Of a DNA stretch of 64,000 nt, positions 46,005-57,486 are shown one piece after another. The position numbers were made by a program, and so were the translations under genes. The notes below the pieces were generated by a model. That model did no database searches and was not told the origin of the DNA. It saw only the letters and a list, made by a program, of their open reading frames with translations. The first letter of the stretch is position 1. Each line of letters opens with the position of its first letter. The DNA comes from Isoetes taiwanensis (taxonomy: Eukaryota; Streptophyta; Lycopodiopsida; Isoetales; Isoetaceae): contig JAJEKV010000087.1 in assembly GCA_021234155.1 (NCBI GenBank), forward strand, positions 1,373,409 to 1,437,408, given 5' to 3'.

Positions 46005-46607
46005 TCAACTGGCCTCTCTAACCTTTTCCCAAAAAGCATTCAAAATTAGACTGAAATTTGAACACGAGTCACGCACCATGTTCTTTTTAGAGCAAGTATA
46101 TTGATCGATCTTTCTCTTGCTTATCGACTTCCCAATGCTGGAATCATCAATATGATCAGAGTTTTGCCCGCCATTGCAACTTGGATACAGTTTGCAAAAT
46201 AGAATATCCCCTTCACCAATGCCATTTGCATGCTCAAACTCACTCCAACCTGCTGCAACATAAATACTCTCAGACGATCTTGATCCGCTAAAGAGCGGGC
46301 GGTATTCTTCCCCATCATCTCCTTCAAGAACAATAGAATCAGAATCGATATCTTTATGCGATTGTTTTGAAAGGAAAGTCTCGCATCAAAAAACAAACGA
46401 AGAGTAAGTAATATTGCATGCAATAGAATGGGAAAAAAATAGGTCAAGGCGGGATTTATACCAGGCAAAGGCGGCTCCTCTACCTGGGCAGTAAAATGGG
46501 CGAGAGCTTTCATCTTGGATCGATTGAAGCGGAAAAACAATGACTTCAAACCCGGAGATCTTAAAGAGTGGGAAATTGCTCGGGCTGCCGGCCATGCTTG
46601 CACGCAT
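46005..46607 (-). pseudogene. B3-domain protein gene (two exons), frame disturbed
   Basis: Exon 2 (46379-46005, ends TGA) reads DSIVLEGDDGEEYRPLF, then ESIYVAAGWSEFEHANGIGE and GDILFCKLYP. This is the second half of a plant B3 DNA-binding domain (D-G-E-x-W/Y...GW-x-x-F...N-x-h-x-x-G-D-h-x-h-F). A Ser/Lys-rich tail follows. Exon 1 (ATG 46607; MRASMAGSPSNF) leads to a donor at 46461 (CCTG|GTATAA), and an acceptor fits at 46380. The two exons do not share a frame without an indel, and the N-terminal half of the B3 fold (about 50 residues) is poorly preserved. B3 proteins are plant transcription factors. It diverges from trihelix gene 1 next door. Confidence 0.65.
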
Positions 46608-47593
46608 TTTTTTTTTTGTGCGGCGTGAAAGTACCGGACGGCCCGGGGCCAATCACGAGGCTAAAGTGCTTTCCGCGGACGTAGGACTGGATGAGATCGG
46701 GGCCCGGATACAAAAGTATTCGTCGGGATTATTTTCTAAATGAGGTTCTTAACCTCAGCCACTTTCGAGTTCTCGACTCATGGGAACATCGGAAAAGTAA
46801 CCAGGACCTTCAAGAAACCACGGAGGTTTTACGCCCATGGGAAAGCTAAGGCGGTAGGCGAAGCTTTGCCATTAATAAAGGGCGAGATTCCACTATGTGG
46901 AAGTTTAGGAAGCCATTTATGATTTAGCAAAATAATGATTTAACCGTCAAAACTTCCACGATTAACAAGATTCCACAAGAAGGAAGTTCTGAATGTTGTT
47001 GTGTTGACATGGCCAGGAAACGGATTCGATTAAGTGGTAGGGGATCAGTGCTGGGAAACCAATTGCCGATTCCCCTTAGCATGCCACGCGTCCCTCCTTC
47101 AACCTTAGCGCCAAAGGAATTTTCGCTATTCCAACATTTTCATCCGCGAATGCGCCATCATCAATCGGGGCCGTAAAACAAGGAAGCAACACTGCATCAC
47201 TACAATCAGGGAGCAACACTGCATCGTTACAATCTGCATCTGCAAGTAAATCCTTTGTTCCTATTATTGTAATAAATTTATAGATTCCTAATAACCAGTT
47301 CTTTTAATAAATAAACGGCTGAGTGCAGAGTTCCAAGACCGAATTAAAGAATCGTACCTTGTGGACCTTATTTGTTTGAAGGTGCAATTTTAAATTGTTC
47401 TTCCTTTATTTATAAAGATTTCATCTACTTGCAGTCTTGTTTCAAAGATTTTTGTTGCTATGTCTGCTATATGTCTGCTGTACTTGGCATTCATCATCAT
47501 AGAAGTTAGCTTTAACAAACTTTAGTTATAATTAACTTTGAATTCCAAATTGCCTTTGCATGAATATTTCGTTATTCAATTTCTTCTTTCCAG

Positions 47594-48559
47594 ATGGATA
47601 ATGAGGTCGACATTGTGTATGCCACACAAGATTGTTCACAGTCCTCTTTTCCACCTGCAATTCCAGATGGAACTACTCATACCCATCCACAAAAGCTTAG
47701 TTGCAGGAGAACTCAGCTACCCAAACCTCCACAAGGCATTCATATGCCTCAGAACCCTCCTTTCCTCCCATATCTAGCGTCTCATGGCGCAATGTTTGTT
47801 CCTCTTGTCCATGGCCATAACACATTTCAACCAAATTCCATGGACCAAAAGCAAATGTCCACGTATCAACCCAATGCTATGAACTACAGCCAAGGTCCTC
47901 AGCTGAATCTAAGCCAAAATGCCTATCCACCTACTGTTATGAACCAAAGCAATAACGTGCTTGAGTCCAAAGTCAAAGTGAAGTCTGTAAAGAGGCAACG
48001 GAGTGAAGCAAAGAACAACAGGAATATCTTGAAGAAATGCAAGGGAGAAAAAAAAGATGGAAGTGTCAAATATGCATGCTGGGAAGATAAATGGTGTGTT
48101 TCTTTGATTCATGTTCGTGTGGAAATGCAGGATGAGTTCTCAAAGCCACCCAAACAAGGCATCAATTTATGGAATACAGTCTTGACAAAATTAGTGGGAT
48201 TGTGTCCAGACTTTGACAAGGATGCAGAATCGTGTAGGAAGAAGTGGAATGCCTTGCCCAAGGAATACATGGCTGTCAAAGCACACAATAACATCTCTAA
48301 CCATTGGTAGATGATTATATGGGTCATCGTGCCAATGTAACAAAGGCTGTTCATGGGGGCGATCTCTTCCACTTGCGATGAAGATGTGGAGGAGGAAAAA
48401 CCATCTGTCTCCAAGAAGAATGCAAGAGACAAGAAGTCTCCCTTGTTGGAGGAAATGAAAGAAGGCCGAGGAAAACTTCTAGAGAAGATGTCCGCAGTGG
48501 GGAAGATGTCGAGTTCACTCACAAAATACGGCAATGCACAAACTTTGTTATCTTTATAA
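47594..48559 (+). pseudogene. Trihelix/Myb-SANT-like protein 1, copy 1
   Basis: ATG 47594 directly follows an intron acceptor (TTTCCAG). A non-coding first exon ends near 47245 (CTGCAA|GTAAAT). Residues 1-120 are Pro/Gln/Asn-rich. A basic stretch (KVKSVKRQRSEAKNNRN) follows, then a trihelix-type Myb-SANT domain: CWEDKWCVSLIHVR, INLWNTVLTKLVGL, CRKKWNALPKEYMAVKAHN. Relative to copy 2, a 31-base deletion shifts the frame to a TAG at 48308-48310. A further 2-base loss returns the frame, so the tail (CDEDVEEEKPSVSKKNAR) is intact in phase. DNA binding is expected from the fold. Such domains occur both in plant transcription factors and in transposon-encoded accessory proteins. Confidence 0.75.
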
Positions 48560-48734
48560 GATCAAACTAGAATTTTAGAAAGTTCTGAGAATAGAAATTG
48601 AATCCATACATCATGCTAGGTTTAAAAAGGCCAAGCTCTTTATCATTTCCTGCACAAACCCAACAAATGAATTAAAAAATAATGTAGAAAGCAAAATTCA
48701 AAACACAAAGCTATAAAGAGGACACGCACATCAC

Positions 48735-49750
48735 TTGAAGTGGAAGAATTTTGACAAAGTTGGAGGAATCCATTAGCCATTACATGAAGTGCATTTTGCA
48801 GTCAGAGCCGCAATCTCTAAGCCTTTGCCTCTTAATGGCAAGTGTCTCTCCATGCAACTCTTTTTGCATACTCTCTTGCCTTGCACGCCATTCCATCTTG
48901 GATTCTTCACTTTTTTGCATCAAATTGAATCATCCATCTACACCACGAGGCATTCTACCCCTTTTCTTCCCGCTGCTATACTCTGGGGGATTATCATTAC
49001 CATCAATATTTCCACCATCAGGATCCACTGGTGTATTTGGGATCTCATTGACCTCATCCTCATCTTGCATGATGTCTGGGTCATTCCCTTGTATTGATTA
49101 ACCAAATAAAATTTAGAGTATGAATGTAACATGAATGAATAAAATGACTAGAATAAGTATTACCTAGTATTGAATGTGGAGTGGTGAAAGAGCTTGGAAT
49201 GGAAGATTCAGACACAAGGCCACCAGGATTAACTGATGTCTTTCTTCCATACCATCTGTCCATTGCATCATAAACATCCATGAAAAAGTTAGTAGGCAAA
49301 TTGCAATCTTTGCGCTCCGCACTAGACATTTGCCAGTAGCTATTTCGCCCGCTAGGGATTTCCCTCTCATAATCATTGATTTTCTTAAAGTCTCCTGCCA
49401 GCCCCTCCCATTTTGTCAAGCAAGCTTTATGAGATCTTTTAACATCGTATTTCCAACAATAGTCTTCAATCTCGCTCCATCTTACATCTCGTTTCTTCAT
49501 TTTCTCTCTACATCCTCCAAACATACGCTTCTCCTCATCTGCCTTCTTGGCAGCCTGAAGAATCATCAATTCATGAGCAGTCCAATGAGTACTCGCATAA
49601 TTTCTTACATTCTTGGAATTGGCAGGTCCTTGGGCAAAATTCTCTACATTAGAAGCACCATTACTATTCCCAGTGCAGGAATTATAAATTTCTTCCAATT
49701 CTTGTGTTTACGGTACACAATCTTCACTATCGGGGAGGCTTGTAAAAAGA
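48735..49750 (-). pseudogene. Trihelix/Myb-SANT-like protein 2, copy 1
   Basis: The upstream part (SLPDSEDCVP) is followed in frame by TAA and then TQELEEIYNSCTG (about 49700). Domain: HWTAHELMILQAAKKADEEK, RWSEIEDYCW, RSHKACLTKWEGLAGDFKKI, then GRNSYWQMSSAERKDCNLP and VYDAMDRWYG, typical of plant trihelix-like proteins. Exon 1 ends at 49164 (CTAG|GTAATA). A 76-bp GT-AG intron (49163-49088) joins it in frame to GNDPDIMQDEDEVNEIPNTP. After RMPRGVDG an in-frame TGA interrupts a Gln/Glu-rich C-terminus (EWRARQESMQKELHGETLA). Two stops in otherwise coherent frames mark a recent pseudogene. Confidence 0.78.
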
Positions 49751-49966
49751 GTTACGCTACACAAGTATTTGTTTTACAAAATAGACTTGAGAATTGAAAA
49801 TTAATGAATCGTAAAATAAATGGACACAGCTAATCATTTGTGCATAAATTCGAAATCGGTGTTGTGGGCGGAATTGTTGTTGTTTCTTCTCATTTTTGAA
49901 TGCTTGAAATCACCGAAATCTTTGTAATAGAAAGAACTTGAATGCATAAGAAACGTCTTGATGGCC

Positions 49967-49980
49967 TTTGTATATATACT
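49967..49980 (-). promoter_or_regulatory. TATA box for trihelix gene 2, copy 1
   Basis: TATATATA at 49971-49978, followed on the minus strand by CAAAGGCC. It lies about 220 bp upstream of the first coding sequence seen. It sits in a divergent intergenic region toward the next unit's B3 remnant. Confidence 0.45.
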
Positions 49981-50070
49981 CAAGCTGTTACTCCACAATC
50001 TATTTGGTAAGGTTTCTAAATGCGGTTAGATTTTCACAAAGGACAAAGCCGCATTTAAAAATTAGGGTTT

Positions 50071-50440
50071 CTGGACGATCTTGATACGCTAAAGAGCCGG
50101 TAGCGGTATTCTTCCCCATCATCTCTTCAAGAACAATAGAATCGAATCGATATCTTTGTCGATTGTTTTGAAAGGAAGAGTCCGCATCAAAAACAAGCGA
50201 AGAGTAAGTAATATTGCATGCAATAGAATGGGAAAAAAAAATAGGTCAAGGCGGAGGATTTATACTGCAAGGCCTCCTCTACAGGCAAAAATGGAGAGAG
50301 CTTTCATCTTGGGTCGATTGAAGCGGAAAAACAATGGTTCAAACGGGGAGATCTTAAAGAGTGTGGGAAATTGTCGGGCTGGGCCATGCTTGAATGCATG
50401 TTTTTGTGCAGCGTGGTACAGACGGCCTGGGGCCAATCAC
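50071..50440 (-). pseudogene. B3-gene copy 2, truncated
   Basis: Matches 46273-46680. Exon 1 region: ATG near 50400, MAQPDNFPH in frame with it. The exon 2 start matches as far as the acidic ..EEMMGKNT../..GEEYR.. region. The B3 core (GWSEF...GD) is cut off at the unit boundary 50071. Confidence 0.6.
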
Positions 50441-50449
50441 GGCTAAGAC
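50441..50449 (+). repeat. Target-site duplication, left (Mutator-like element)
   Basis: GGCTAAGAC, identical to 56749-56757. Nine bases is the usual target duplication of Mutator-like elements. Confidence 0.75.
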
Positions 50450-50489
50450 CGCTCAAATTATATACCGAATTTGGTTGGGGTCCTAAGAA

Positions 50490-50640
50490 CGAAACCTCCT
50501 AAATTTTCCTACTTGGAAACCTCCCCAGCTTTCCTGCAAAGCCTGGGGAGGTTTCAGTCTAACGGGGGAGGTTTCGGGGAAACTAACCAGGGGAGGTTTC
50601 CAACATTGTTAACTTGGGGAGGTTTCCCAAATCTATTATT
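50490..50640. repeat. Left subterminal GGGGAGGTTTCC array
   Basis: Five or six copies in both orientations, beginning with two GGAAACCTCC-type copies and continuing with GGGGAGGTTTC copies. Confidence 0.88.
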
Positions 50641-52522
50641 ATTTATGATATTTTTTGATCTACAGGATAATTGACCATTCATAATAACCTAAAATTAATG
50701 TGAGCGCCTAGAATTAATTCTTTCCTCTTTTTAGGTATCACGGTTCTATTTTTGTTGCATGTTTTCCTTTTTAGTACATTCTTGAAGCTAGAGGAGGAGG
50801 CCTGAGATGAGGCCGATTTTGAAGAGCACTTCCAATCTACTCTGTTGTTTGTTTCTCGATGCGGGGGATCTCTTGGATACTAGTGCGATTTCGTGCATTG
50901 TTTGTTTGATCAAACCCTTAGAATCCAGTGAGGGAAGGAATCCGGGGAACATCCGGCTTCAGGCCAAAAATCCTGTTTGTTTTGTTCTCGATGCCGCCAG
51001 ACCCCTCCTTCAGTCCATCCGGCTTCGGTCCAAAATCCGGTCCTGTCAAGCTTTTAAAAAAAACGTACCATAGGGCAAGGATTTGAAAGTCCGAAGCGGG
51101 GTTCTTGTCAATCATTTGAAAGCAGGTTCTTCTCAATCGGCCAATTTAAGCCGGCCTTGTCTGACCGCAAATTGGTTTCCCGTTTTGCCCTCATAACAAA
51201 GTAGCTTCTTACCCTTTGCTTTGTTGCGGCTGCCGCTGTTTGTTTTCTTTTGGGTCTTCACGAAGACCTTCACGTTGATGCAACTTTAGTTTTGCACAAA
51301 TTTCGGCAGCAAATTTGTGACAGGGATTTTTTTTGTGGCGATCCAGCTTCCAGTCCAAAATCCGGCATTTGGTTATGGTTTCCCGGTGTTTGATTATCTA
51401 TCATTTGATTATGAACAGAAACATGGCTTATTGACTGCTCAGGTATAATATTTCCTAATACAATTTGTTTCTGCTTGCATCTTTGATTCAAGTTTGAATA
51501 TGCAGGGAGTAACTGGCTGGCTAATTCAAGGCACAAGCTCAAGATTTAAAAGAAAAAAACCAAGATCTAGAAGATCTTGAATCTGTCATTGTTTATTTCT
51601 GAGTTCTTCTGTTGCAAGTTTGCCTTCTTAAAAGGTAAAATAATCTTATCGACTACTATTTCTTTCTTAAAAAATGAGAGAGCAGATTTTGTTTGAAGAT
51701 TATTTTATAGCTGATCATCCGCTTATCACAGGTTATCAACGGTTCGGTCCTTTTGCAACGTCAAAGTGAAGATTTACCTTGAAAAAAGAGGATGACCTGA
51801 ACGAAAACGAAGGTGCTTGCCTCATCTTGTGGATTTTTGCTGTGGTTTGGATGGGTTTGATGTGGAAATACCTGGAAACACTGGTCTGTAAAAAGGGGTT
51901 TTTCATTTCAAGAAACTTTCCCACTTGAAAATGCTGTAAATAGGGATTTATTTTGTCCAAAATTTGTTATATACACAGGAATTACCTATTTTGTTTTTTG
52001 AGAAACCTTTCCAAAGTTGCAATACAAATGGAAATTATCCATTCTTGTAAATTTTGTGAATAATTATCTTTTGCTAGCATGTTTTTTGCAATCCTAATGG
52101 ATAGTGTTCATTCCTAATCCCAAATGAATAGTGTTTTCTGCAATCCCTAATGAGTAGTGTTTATTCTCAATCCCAAATGAATAGTAGTTCGAATAACCGC
52201 AAATGAATAGTGTTTTTTTCTTTTCTTTTTTTCCAATGGGTATTGTCTTTCTTTCTCTCTTTTTGTCTTTTTGTCGAAACAAAGATCTAAAGTACTAGTT
52301 TTTCCCGAATTCATGAATGCAAATTGATGCTTGAAGATTTCCTACTCTCATTATATGTTTCATTGAGTTCAAACTATCTTTATCGTTTACCATGATAGTT
52401 CTAAAATCATAGTCGCAAATTGGTAAATGACCTATGATTTTGTGTTTAATTATACTACTTCGTTTAGTATTCGCTAATATTCTACAATGCTAATGCTTCT
52501 TCTTCTTATGGCTTACACCAGG
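50641..52522. other. Interior of the transposon, little recognisable
   Basis: Contains an imperfect tandem array at about 52090-52215 (CCAAATGAATAGTGTTT, four or five units of 30-36 bp). A pyrimidine-rich stretch leads up to the exon at 52524. No domain-bearing frame. Confidence 0.4.
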
Positions 52523-52523
52523 T

Positions 52524-52601
52524 ATGGATAGGGAGGACGTGCTCGAGGGCGAAGGCCATGCCACCACCACCACCACGCACCGATTAGGACCTTTGGCACG
52601 G
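52524..52601 (+). CDS. Candidate first coding exon, unknown protein
   Basis: ATG two bases after an acceptor (TTACACCAG|GT), open for 26 codons (MDREDVLEGEGHATTTTTHR ending LGPLAR), ending at a strong donor (CGG|GTAAGT) in phase 0. The strong splice sites make an exon plausible, but I cannot find the next exon or name the protein. Confidence 0.35.
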
Positions 52602-54319
52602 GTAAGTGTCGTGTACCCTAGGATCTTAGAGTTAAGTCATGCATATATTTTCTAGACTATAATGTTAGGTACATAGACTTAGGTCTCAGGTTTATTAATT
52701 TAGAGATGTGCTCCACGGATGTTGGAGGATCAGACGGTTGTTGACAACCATCCCTGTGTTGCCAACGAGATCAGAGGATAGGTGGTTTTGTGTGCACGAG
52801 GGTTGTTCACACACCCTCGCGGAGAGGGTTATATGGGTTTGTTGTTGAATGGTGCTTGCGCAGAAGCACTGAACACCAAGCATCCCCGAGGTTCCTTGGG
52901 TTGCTTTCGGAGGCCGTGCACGCGGGACACCCACCACTTGATCTTGAGGATGAGGCCGCATTGTGAGAGGGAGAGGGAGAGGGGAGAGCTTCATGGGCAG
53001 CGAGGTGTGCTAGGCGAGAGTATCTTGTCCGCCAGCCAGGATAGCCATTACGGGCGAGGCTGAGAGACAAGTCATGGCCAAGTGGGAGAGGAACACGAGG
53101 GTGTACTCTCCTCAGAGTTAGTTCAGGAGATACCCATGTGGGGCTCACAATGGATAGCGGCCATCGTATTCGTGCTCTAGTTCAGATCAATAGACGAGGA
53201 TGCAGAGGCTCGTTTCATGAGATCCGAGTAGACTCTTGGTCTGGGATGGCCATATCAATGCAGAGGAGGGAGAGGCTCCACACCAGAGACATGCATGGCG
53301 GTGTTGAGGATTTACACGGGAGAGATGGAGTAGTAGTTGAGCAGCAGCCAAGGGCGCAGTGAGAGCCACGGTGGGATTGATTTGGGAGCCACGCGGCCGG
53401 ATCTTCGCCACACGTAGGTGGATCTCCTCGCGACTATGGTACCTTTTACCTCGCTGGCATACCTGCATGTAAGCCCCTCCCCTTGGTGCACTATCTAGCC
53501 CCTGCACGGGCTGCACTGCATTGACATTTATTTGAGATGGCCTCTATGTTGAGAGATACCACAAAGACGATGTTTGCTAGCTTGGTCACGGTGTGTTTCT
53601 TGTTTCTAGCTTATACTCGACCGCGCGATGTGGTGGCATCTATACCATCTTCCAATCACCCTCCACGATGATGCAGTTCCACCGGACCAAGATTTCATGA
53701 GAGATGCGGCGTTGGATTGTTGTTATTGTTTCTACGATCGAGCCGAATATTGGGGATCGATCTCTAGACATGATGACTTCGGGGGGTAGAGGCAAAGGGC
53801 AGGGCGGTACGTAGGAAGGGGCGTGGGCAGCGGCGAAGGCGAGGTGGGGAGGGGTAGGGGTAGGGGTGGAGGCAGAGGCAGAGGTGCATGCACGATGCAG
53901 TGACATAGAGCTTCATATGAGCATGCATGGACTTGTCACGCCATACCCCCCCGGCCAGAGGATTGGGCAGAGCTCACTGAGAGGAGGAGTGGGCGCTGTT
54001 TGGTGGCCCCGAGGCCATGGCTTTACCTTTCCTTACCGCTGGTTCTTTCTTTGCTAGCAAGATTTTTGTTACCAGCGTGGATGGCAAGGAGAGAGGGGCG
54101 AGAAGCCCGCGGCACCCCTTTGGTTGGACGTTAGGCCAGGATCTCGGCCGAGGATTGGTTTTGGAGAGTTGCGCACGAGGAATCTTCGGGATGCCCGCAG
54201 ATCATCTGTTGAGATCACGAGTGACTTCTTTGATGCCTACGAGATGGGGAGACTCTGGCACATACGCATCTACATTATGTGAGTCTGTTGGAAACCCTTT
54301 ATAATGTATTATACTTTGT
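52602..54319. other. GC-rich transposon interior, unassigned
   Basis: Overlapping frames of 70-110 codons are open on both strands because stop codons are rare at this GC content. None shows a family signature. This may include the 3' part of the leftward transposase gene. Confidence 0.35.
53846..53866 (+). other. G-quadruplex-type run
   Basis: Four runs of four G separated by A, TA and TA. Matches the G4 consensus with very short loops. Confidence 0.75.
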
Positions 54320-56106
54320 TGTTTAATGCTTTATATCATTTGCATCCCCATGAAGGATTATCGGGCACATGTTGTCCGAAGAGGACCGAGGGCTGCGTGC
54401 TTTTGTGGATCCCACTTTATTATACGGCGTGCCCATCCCTTTCGTATGGGATCTCCGAGGAGTGATGCAAAGATCATCAGCTTGACTCCCATTTGGGCGA
54501 CTCACGGATCCAGTGCGGTGGGGCGATGTATGCGTCGCGGTGTTCTCGCCCTGGTGGGTGCACAAGTGAGTGATGTTGTTAATTCATACGCACCATTAAC
54601 CCCGCTCGGACTATATTTCATCGCTTGCTCCAACATCCACATCTTGAATGACCACAATCCAGGGCGCAAGGCCGGGTCCCAAATGGGTGGGTGCATAAGA
54701 TTGATGGTAAATGACCTTACCGGACCTCATCCAAGCATCCATACCGCTCTCAACGGCATCCCAATCTGGACCAAGAAATGCTCCTACATGACACGGGACA
54801 CTTTGTATAGAAGGAACCAAGGCTAAACATTGAAAACAATTTCATCTTTCTAAAGTATAGGAGTGAACATACCTTTGAGTCGCATAGTGGCAAACCAAGA
54901 CGCCATATGTCCTCATGTGCCCGGTTTGAATCGGTAAGTGACTCTTTCAACAGGTCTCATGGTATTGCACATCTCTTTTCCCCTCTCCATCATATTACTC
55001 CATACAGCCTGGAAGTCTCTTGTGTCTAGCAGCATGTTTGCTGCCTCTTCTACAATAGAGGGATGCAAGGGACGAGACCATTCGTCATTTTCGGAGAATG
55101 GATTGTGGCCGTCATGCCCCCGGCGTATGTATATCTTTGGCAAAACCATCTTTGCTATTGTTGCTTGGCATCACTGTACGTAGGCGAAATCCACATGTAC
55201 TTTTGAAGCTTCTTCTCATCTGCCTTCCATCCCGTATGCCACATCTTCGGGCATCTCCCCCTCGATGACAAATGTAATCTACACATTTTGTGCCATCTCC
55301 CCAGCTTCTGGTATGACGTCGAAGCAATCTCACTCTGTGCTCCACCTGCAACTGTTCCACGCGGCTCTCTAGTAAGTCACATGGAACTTTCTCCTCATGG
55401 GTAAATAGGCTTTTTCTACTGATGGGATTCACGTGACGGGCATTACATTCACATGTTGCTATGCATTGCCTCACATAATCTTCTGGAATGCCATGAAACT
55501 TGGCTCCAAACTGCCATATATTTTTTATATTATCTAGGGTAGGGCATATAGGCGGGTGCCCCAAACGGATCAACATGGCCTTTAAAATAATCTCCTTCCA
55601 CATCCATGATGGTGGGATATAGAGCCACTTCCCAAAAGTCATGCGTATGAGAAGATTAGTTTCCGGATCAACTTCTAGTTTTTTTGGAAACTCAACCACC
55701 TTCGATTATCTGGGTGTGCTTTGTGGCTTTTGCTGTTATCGTACCCGAACATACCCAAAGATGGAAACTTGGATCGGCGCCCTAGGATATCTTCGATGGA
55801 GGGCTGGACATGAGTCTTGACGCATTGCACCATCAAAGAGTATGATGCTTCCGTGAAAATGTAACCTTCCCTTGAGTTGATTGAAGGTATAGGTGGATAT
55901 GATCCAATAGAGTCTCCCTCATTCAAATGATTGTCATAATCACCGATGGGTATTACATGGTCTTCATCATCTACATCCTCAAAACTGCGGCATTGTCAAC
56001 ATTATCAAAAGCGAAATTATTTTGATTTGCTTTGAACCATATATGGACCGAATCGATTGGAGATATCATCTTCAACTCCCTTATACACGTTACGCTCCAA
56101 ATCCAT
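54320..56106 (-). pseudogene. Decayed transposase-type gene: H2C2-like and FLYWCH/FAR1-like domains
   Basis: ATG 56106 (MDLERNVYKGVEDDISNRFG). An acidic N-terminus runs to about 55700 in shifting frames (EGDSIGSYPPIPSINSREG). After a shift at an A run near 55680 comes FGKWLYIPPSWMWKEIILKA, then GHPPICPTLDNIKNIW and YVRQCIATCEC, resembling an H2C2 zinc-binding domain with its first His lost. Next is CVDYICHRGGDARRC with FKSTCGFRLRTVM and, in a new frame, RRGHDGHNPFSENDEW, a C-C-H-H set like FLYWCH/FAR1 domains of Mutator-type proteins. Downstream pieces (GKVIYHQSYAP, PWIVVIQ, KHAALGPLR near 54400) resemble the catalytic region of Mutator/ZSWIM-type transposases, but the DDE residues cannot be fixed. 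At least five frameshifts. Confidence 0.6.
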
Positions 56107-56309
56107 GAGATAAATAACAACATGAAAGGAACGAAAGATGAAATAGTCGATGGAAATCACGGTGAATGGATCTGTGGATGAAGGAAGAACTCGTAGGGAT
56201 GATTTACTTGAAAAAAAAGCTTGGATGAATTCGTTGATGAAAGAAGAACTCAAAGAGGCGATTTGCTTCAAGAAATAGCTCACTTTGAAATTTTATAGAC
56301 ATTTTGTGG

Positions 56310-56715
56310 AAACCTCCCTAGTTTCTTTGGAAAGTTGGGAAGTTTCCATAAAAATATTTAAAAAAATAAAAAATAGTCATTAATGTTGGCAACCACCAAT
56401 GGACTGTAACGCATGAGGACCGAGATGCACGGGGGCTAATCTTAGTCTTCATGCAAATTTAGAGAGCCCTTTCTTTTTTTCTTTTGTGGAAACCTCCCCA
56501 CCTTTCCATGGAAACCTCCCCGATTTTTCTTAATTGGAAACCTCCCTGTGTCATCCAAGAGAGTCGAGGAGGTTTCCACCTTAAAGGTGGGGGGTTTATG
56601 GAAACCTCCCCTCGTTTTCTAATATGGAGAAAGTTGGGGAGGTTTCCGGGAAAGGTGGGGAGGTTTCCAGGGAAAGGCGGGGAGGTTTCCAGGGAAAGTT
56701 GGGGAGGTTTCCAAG
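56310..56715. repeat. Right subterminal GGGGAGGTTTCC array
   Basis: About ten copies in both orientations. The last four are GGGGAGGTTTCC spaced about 19 bp apart (56636-56712), alternating with GGGAAAG. Confidence 0.88.
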
Positions 56716-56748
56716 CCCAACCTAAATCGGGCGTAGAAAAAACCATCG

Positions 56749-56757
56749 GGCTAAGAC
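56749..56757 (+). repeat. Target-site duplication, right (Mutator-like element)
   Basis: GGCTAAGAC, same as 50441-50449. Confidence 0.75.
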
Positions 56758-57486
56758 GGTAAGCAGTACCTTGCCATTAATAAGGGCGAGATTCCACTAT
56801 GTGGAAGTTTAGGAAGCCATTTCTGATTTAGCAAATAATGATTTAACACGTCAAAACTTCCACGGTTAACAAGATTCCACAAGAAGGAAGTTCTGAATGT
56901 CGTTGTGCTGACGTGGCCAGGAAACAGATTCGATTAAGTGGCAGGGGATCGGTGCTGGAAAACCAATTGCCGATTCCCCTTAGAATTGCCACGCGTTCCC
57001 CCTTCAACCTTGGCGCCAAAGGAATTTCGCGCTATTCCAACATCTTCATCACAGAATCTGCCATCACAGAATCGGACAGAAACAAGGGAGCAACACTGCA
57101 TCACTGCAATCAAGGAGCAACACAGCATCGCTGCAATCTGCATCTACAGGTAAATCCTCTATTCCTATTATTGTAATAAATTCATAGATTCCTAATAACC
57201 AGTTCTTTTAATAAATAAATGACTGAGTGCAGAGTTCCAAGAGCGAATTAAAGAATTGTACCTTGTGGACCTTATTTGCAATTTTAAACTATTCTTCCTT
57301 CATTTATAAAGATTTCATCTACTTGCAGTCTTGTTTCAAAGATTTTTATTGCTATGTTTGCTATATGTCTGTCGTACTCGGCATTCATCATCATAGAAGT
57401 TAGCTTTAACAAACTTTAGTTATAATTAACATTGAATTCCAAATTGCCTTTGCATGAATATTTCTTTATTCAATTTCTTCTTCCAG

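Larger units (their letters stand above)
46273..50070. repeat. Tandem block, unit 1
   Basis: B3 exon 1 region (-), trihelix gene 1 (+) and trihelix gene 2 (-). The same order recurs in unit 2 from 50071, where the left ~380 bp (50071-50449) matches 46273-46680. Unit 1 has only about 180 bp between the two trihelix genes, where unit 2 has 4.4 kb. Confidence 0.8.
50450..56748. mobile_element. 6.3-kb Mutator-like transposon
   Basis: Flanked by GGCTAAGAC. Its ends are imperfect inverted repeats: left CCGAATTTGGTTGGGG (about 50464-50479), right (reverse complement) CCCGATTTAGGTTGGG (about 56717-56732), with looser similarity to the very ends (CG...). Subterminal arrays of GGGGAGGTTTCC/GGAAACCTCCCC lie at both ends. 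A decayed transposase-type gene reads leftward from 56106. The element sits between the B3 remnant and trihelix gene 1 of unit 2, so removing it restores the order of the tandem block. Confidence 0.78.

Noticed and set aside
46273-50455. LTR retrotransposon (about 390-bp direct repeats flanking 3.8 kb)
   Set aside because: The direct repeats are copies of a B3 gene region, with no TG...CA ends, primer-binding site, gag or pol. A tandem gene duplication explains them.
54326-54826. 166-codon plus-strand ORF as a gene
   Set aside because: GC-rich stretch where stops are rare. The opposite strand carries transposase-like phrases continuing from the gene at 56106, so this is an antisense shadow.
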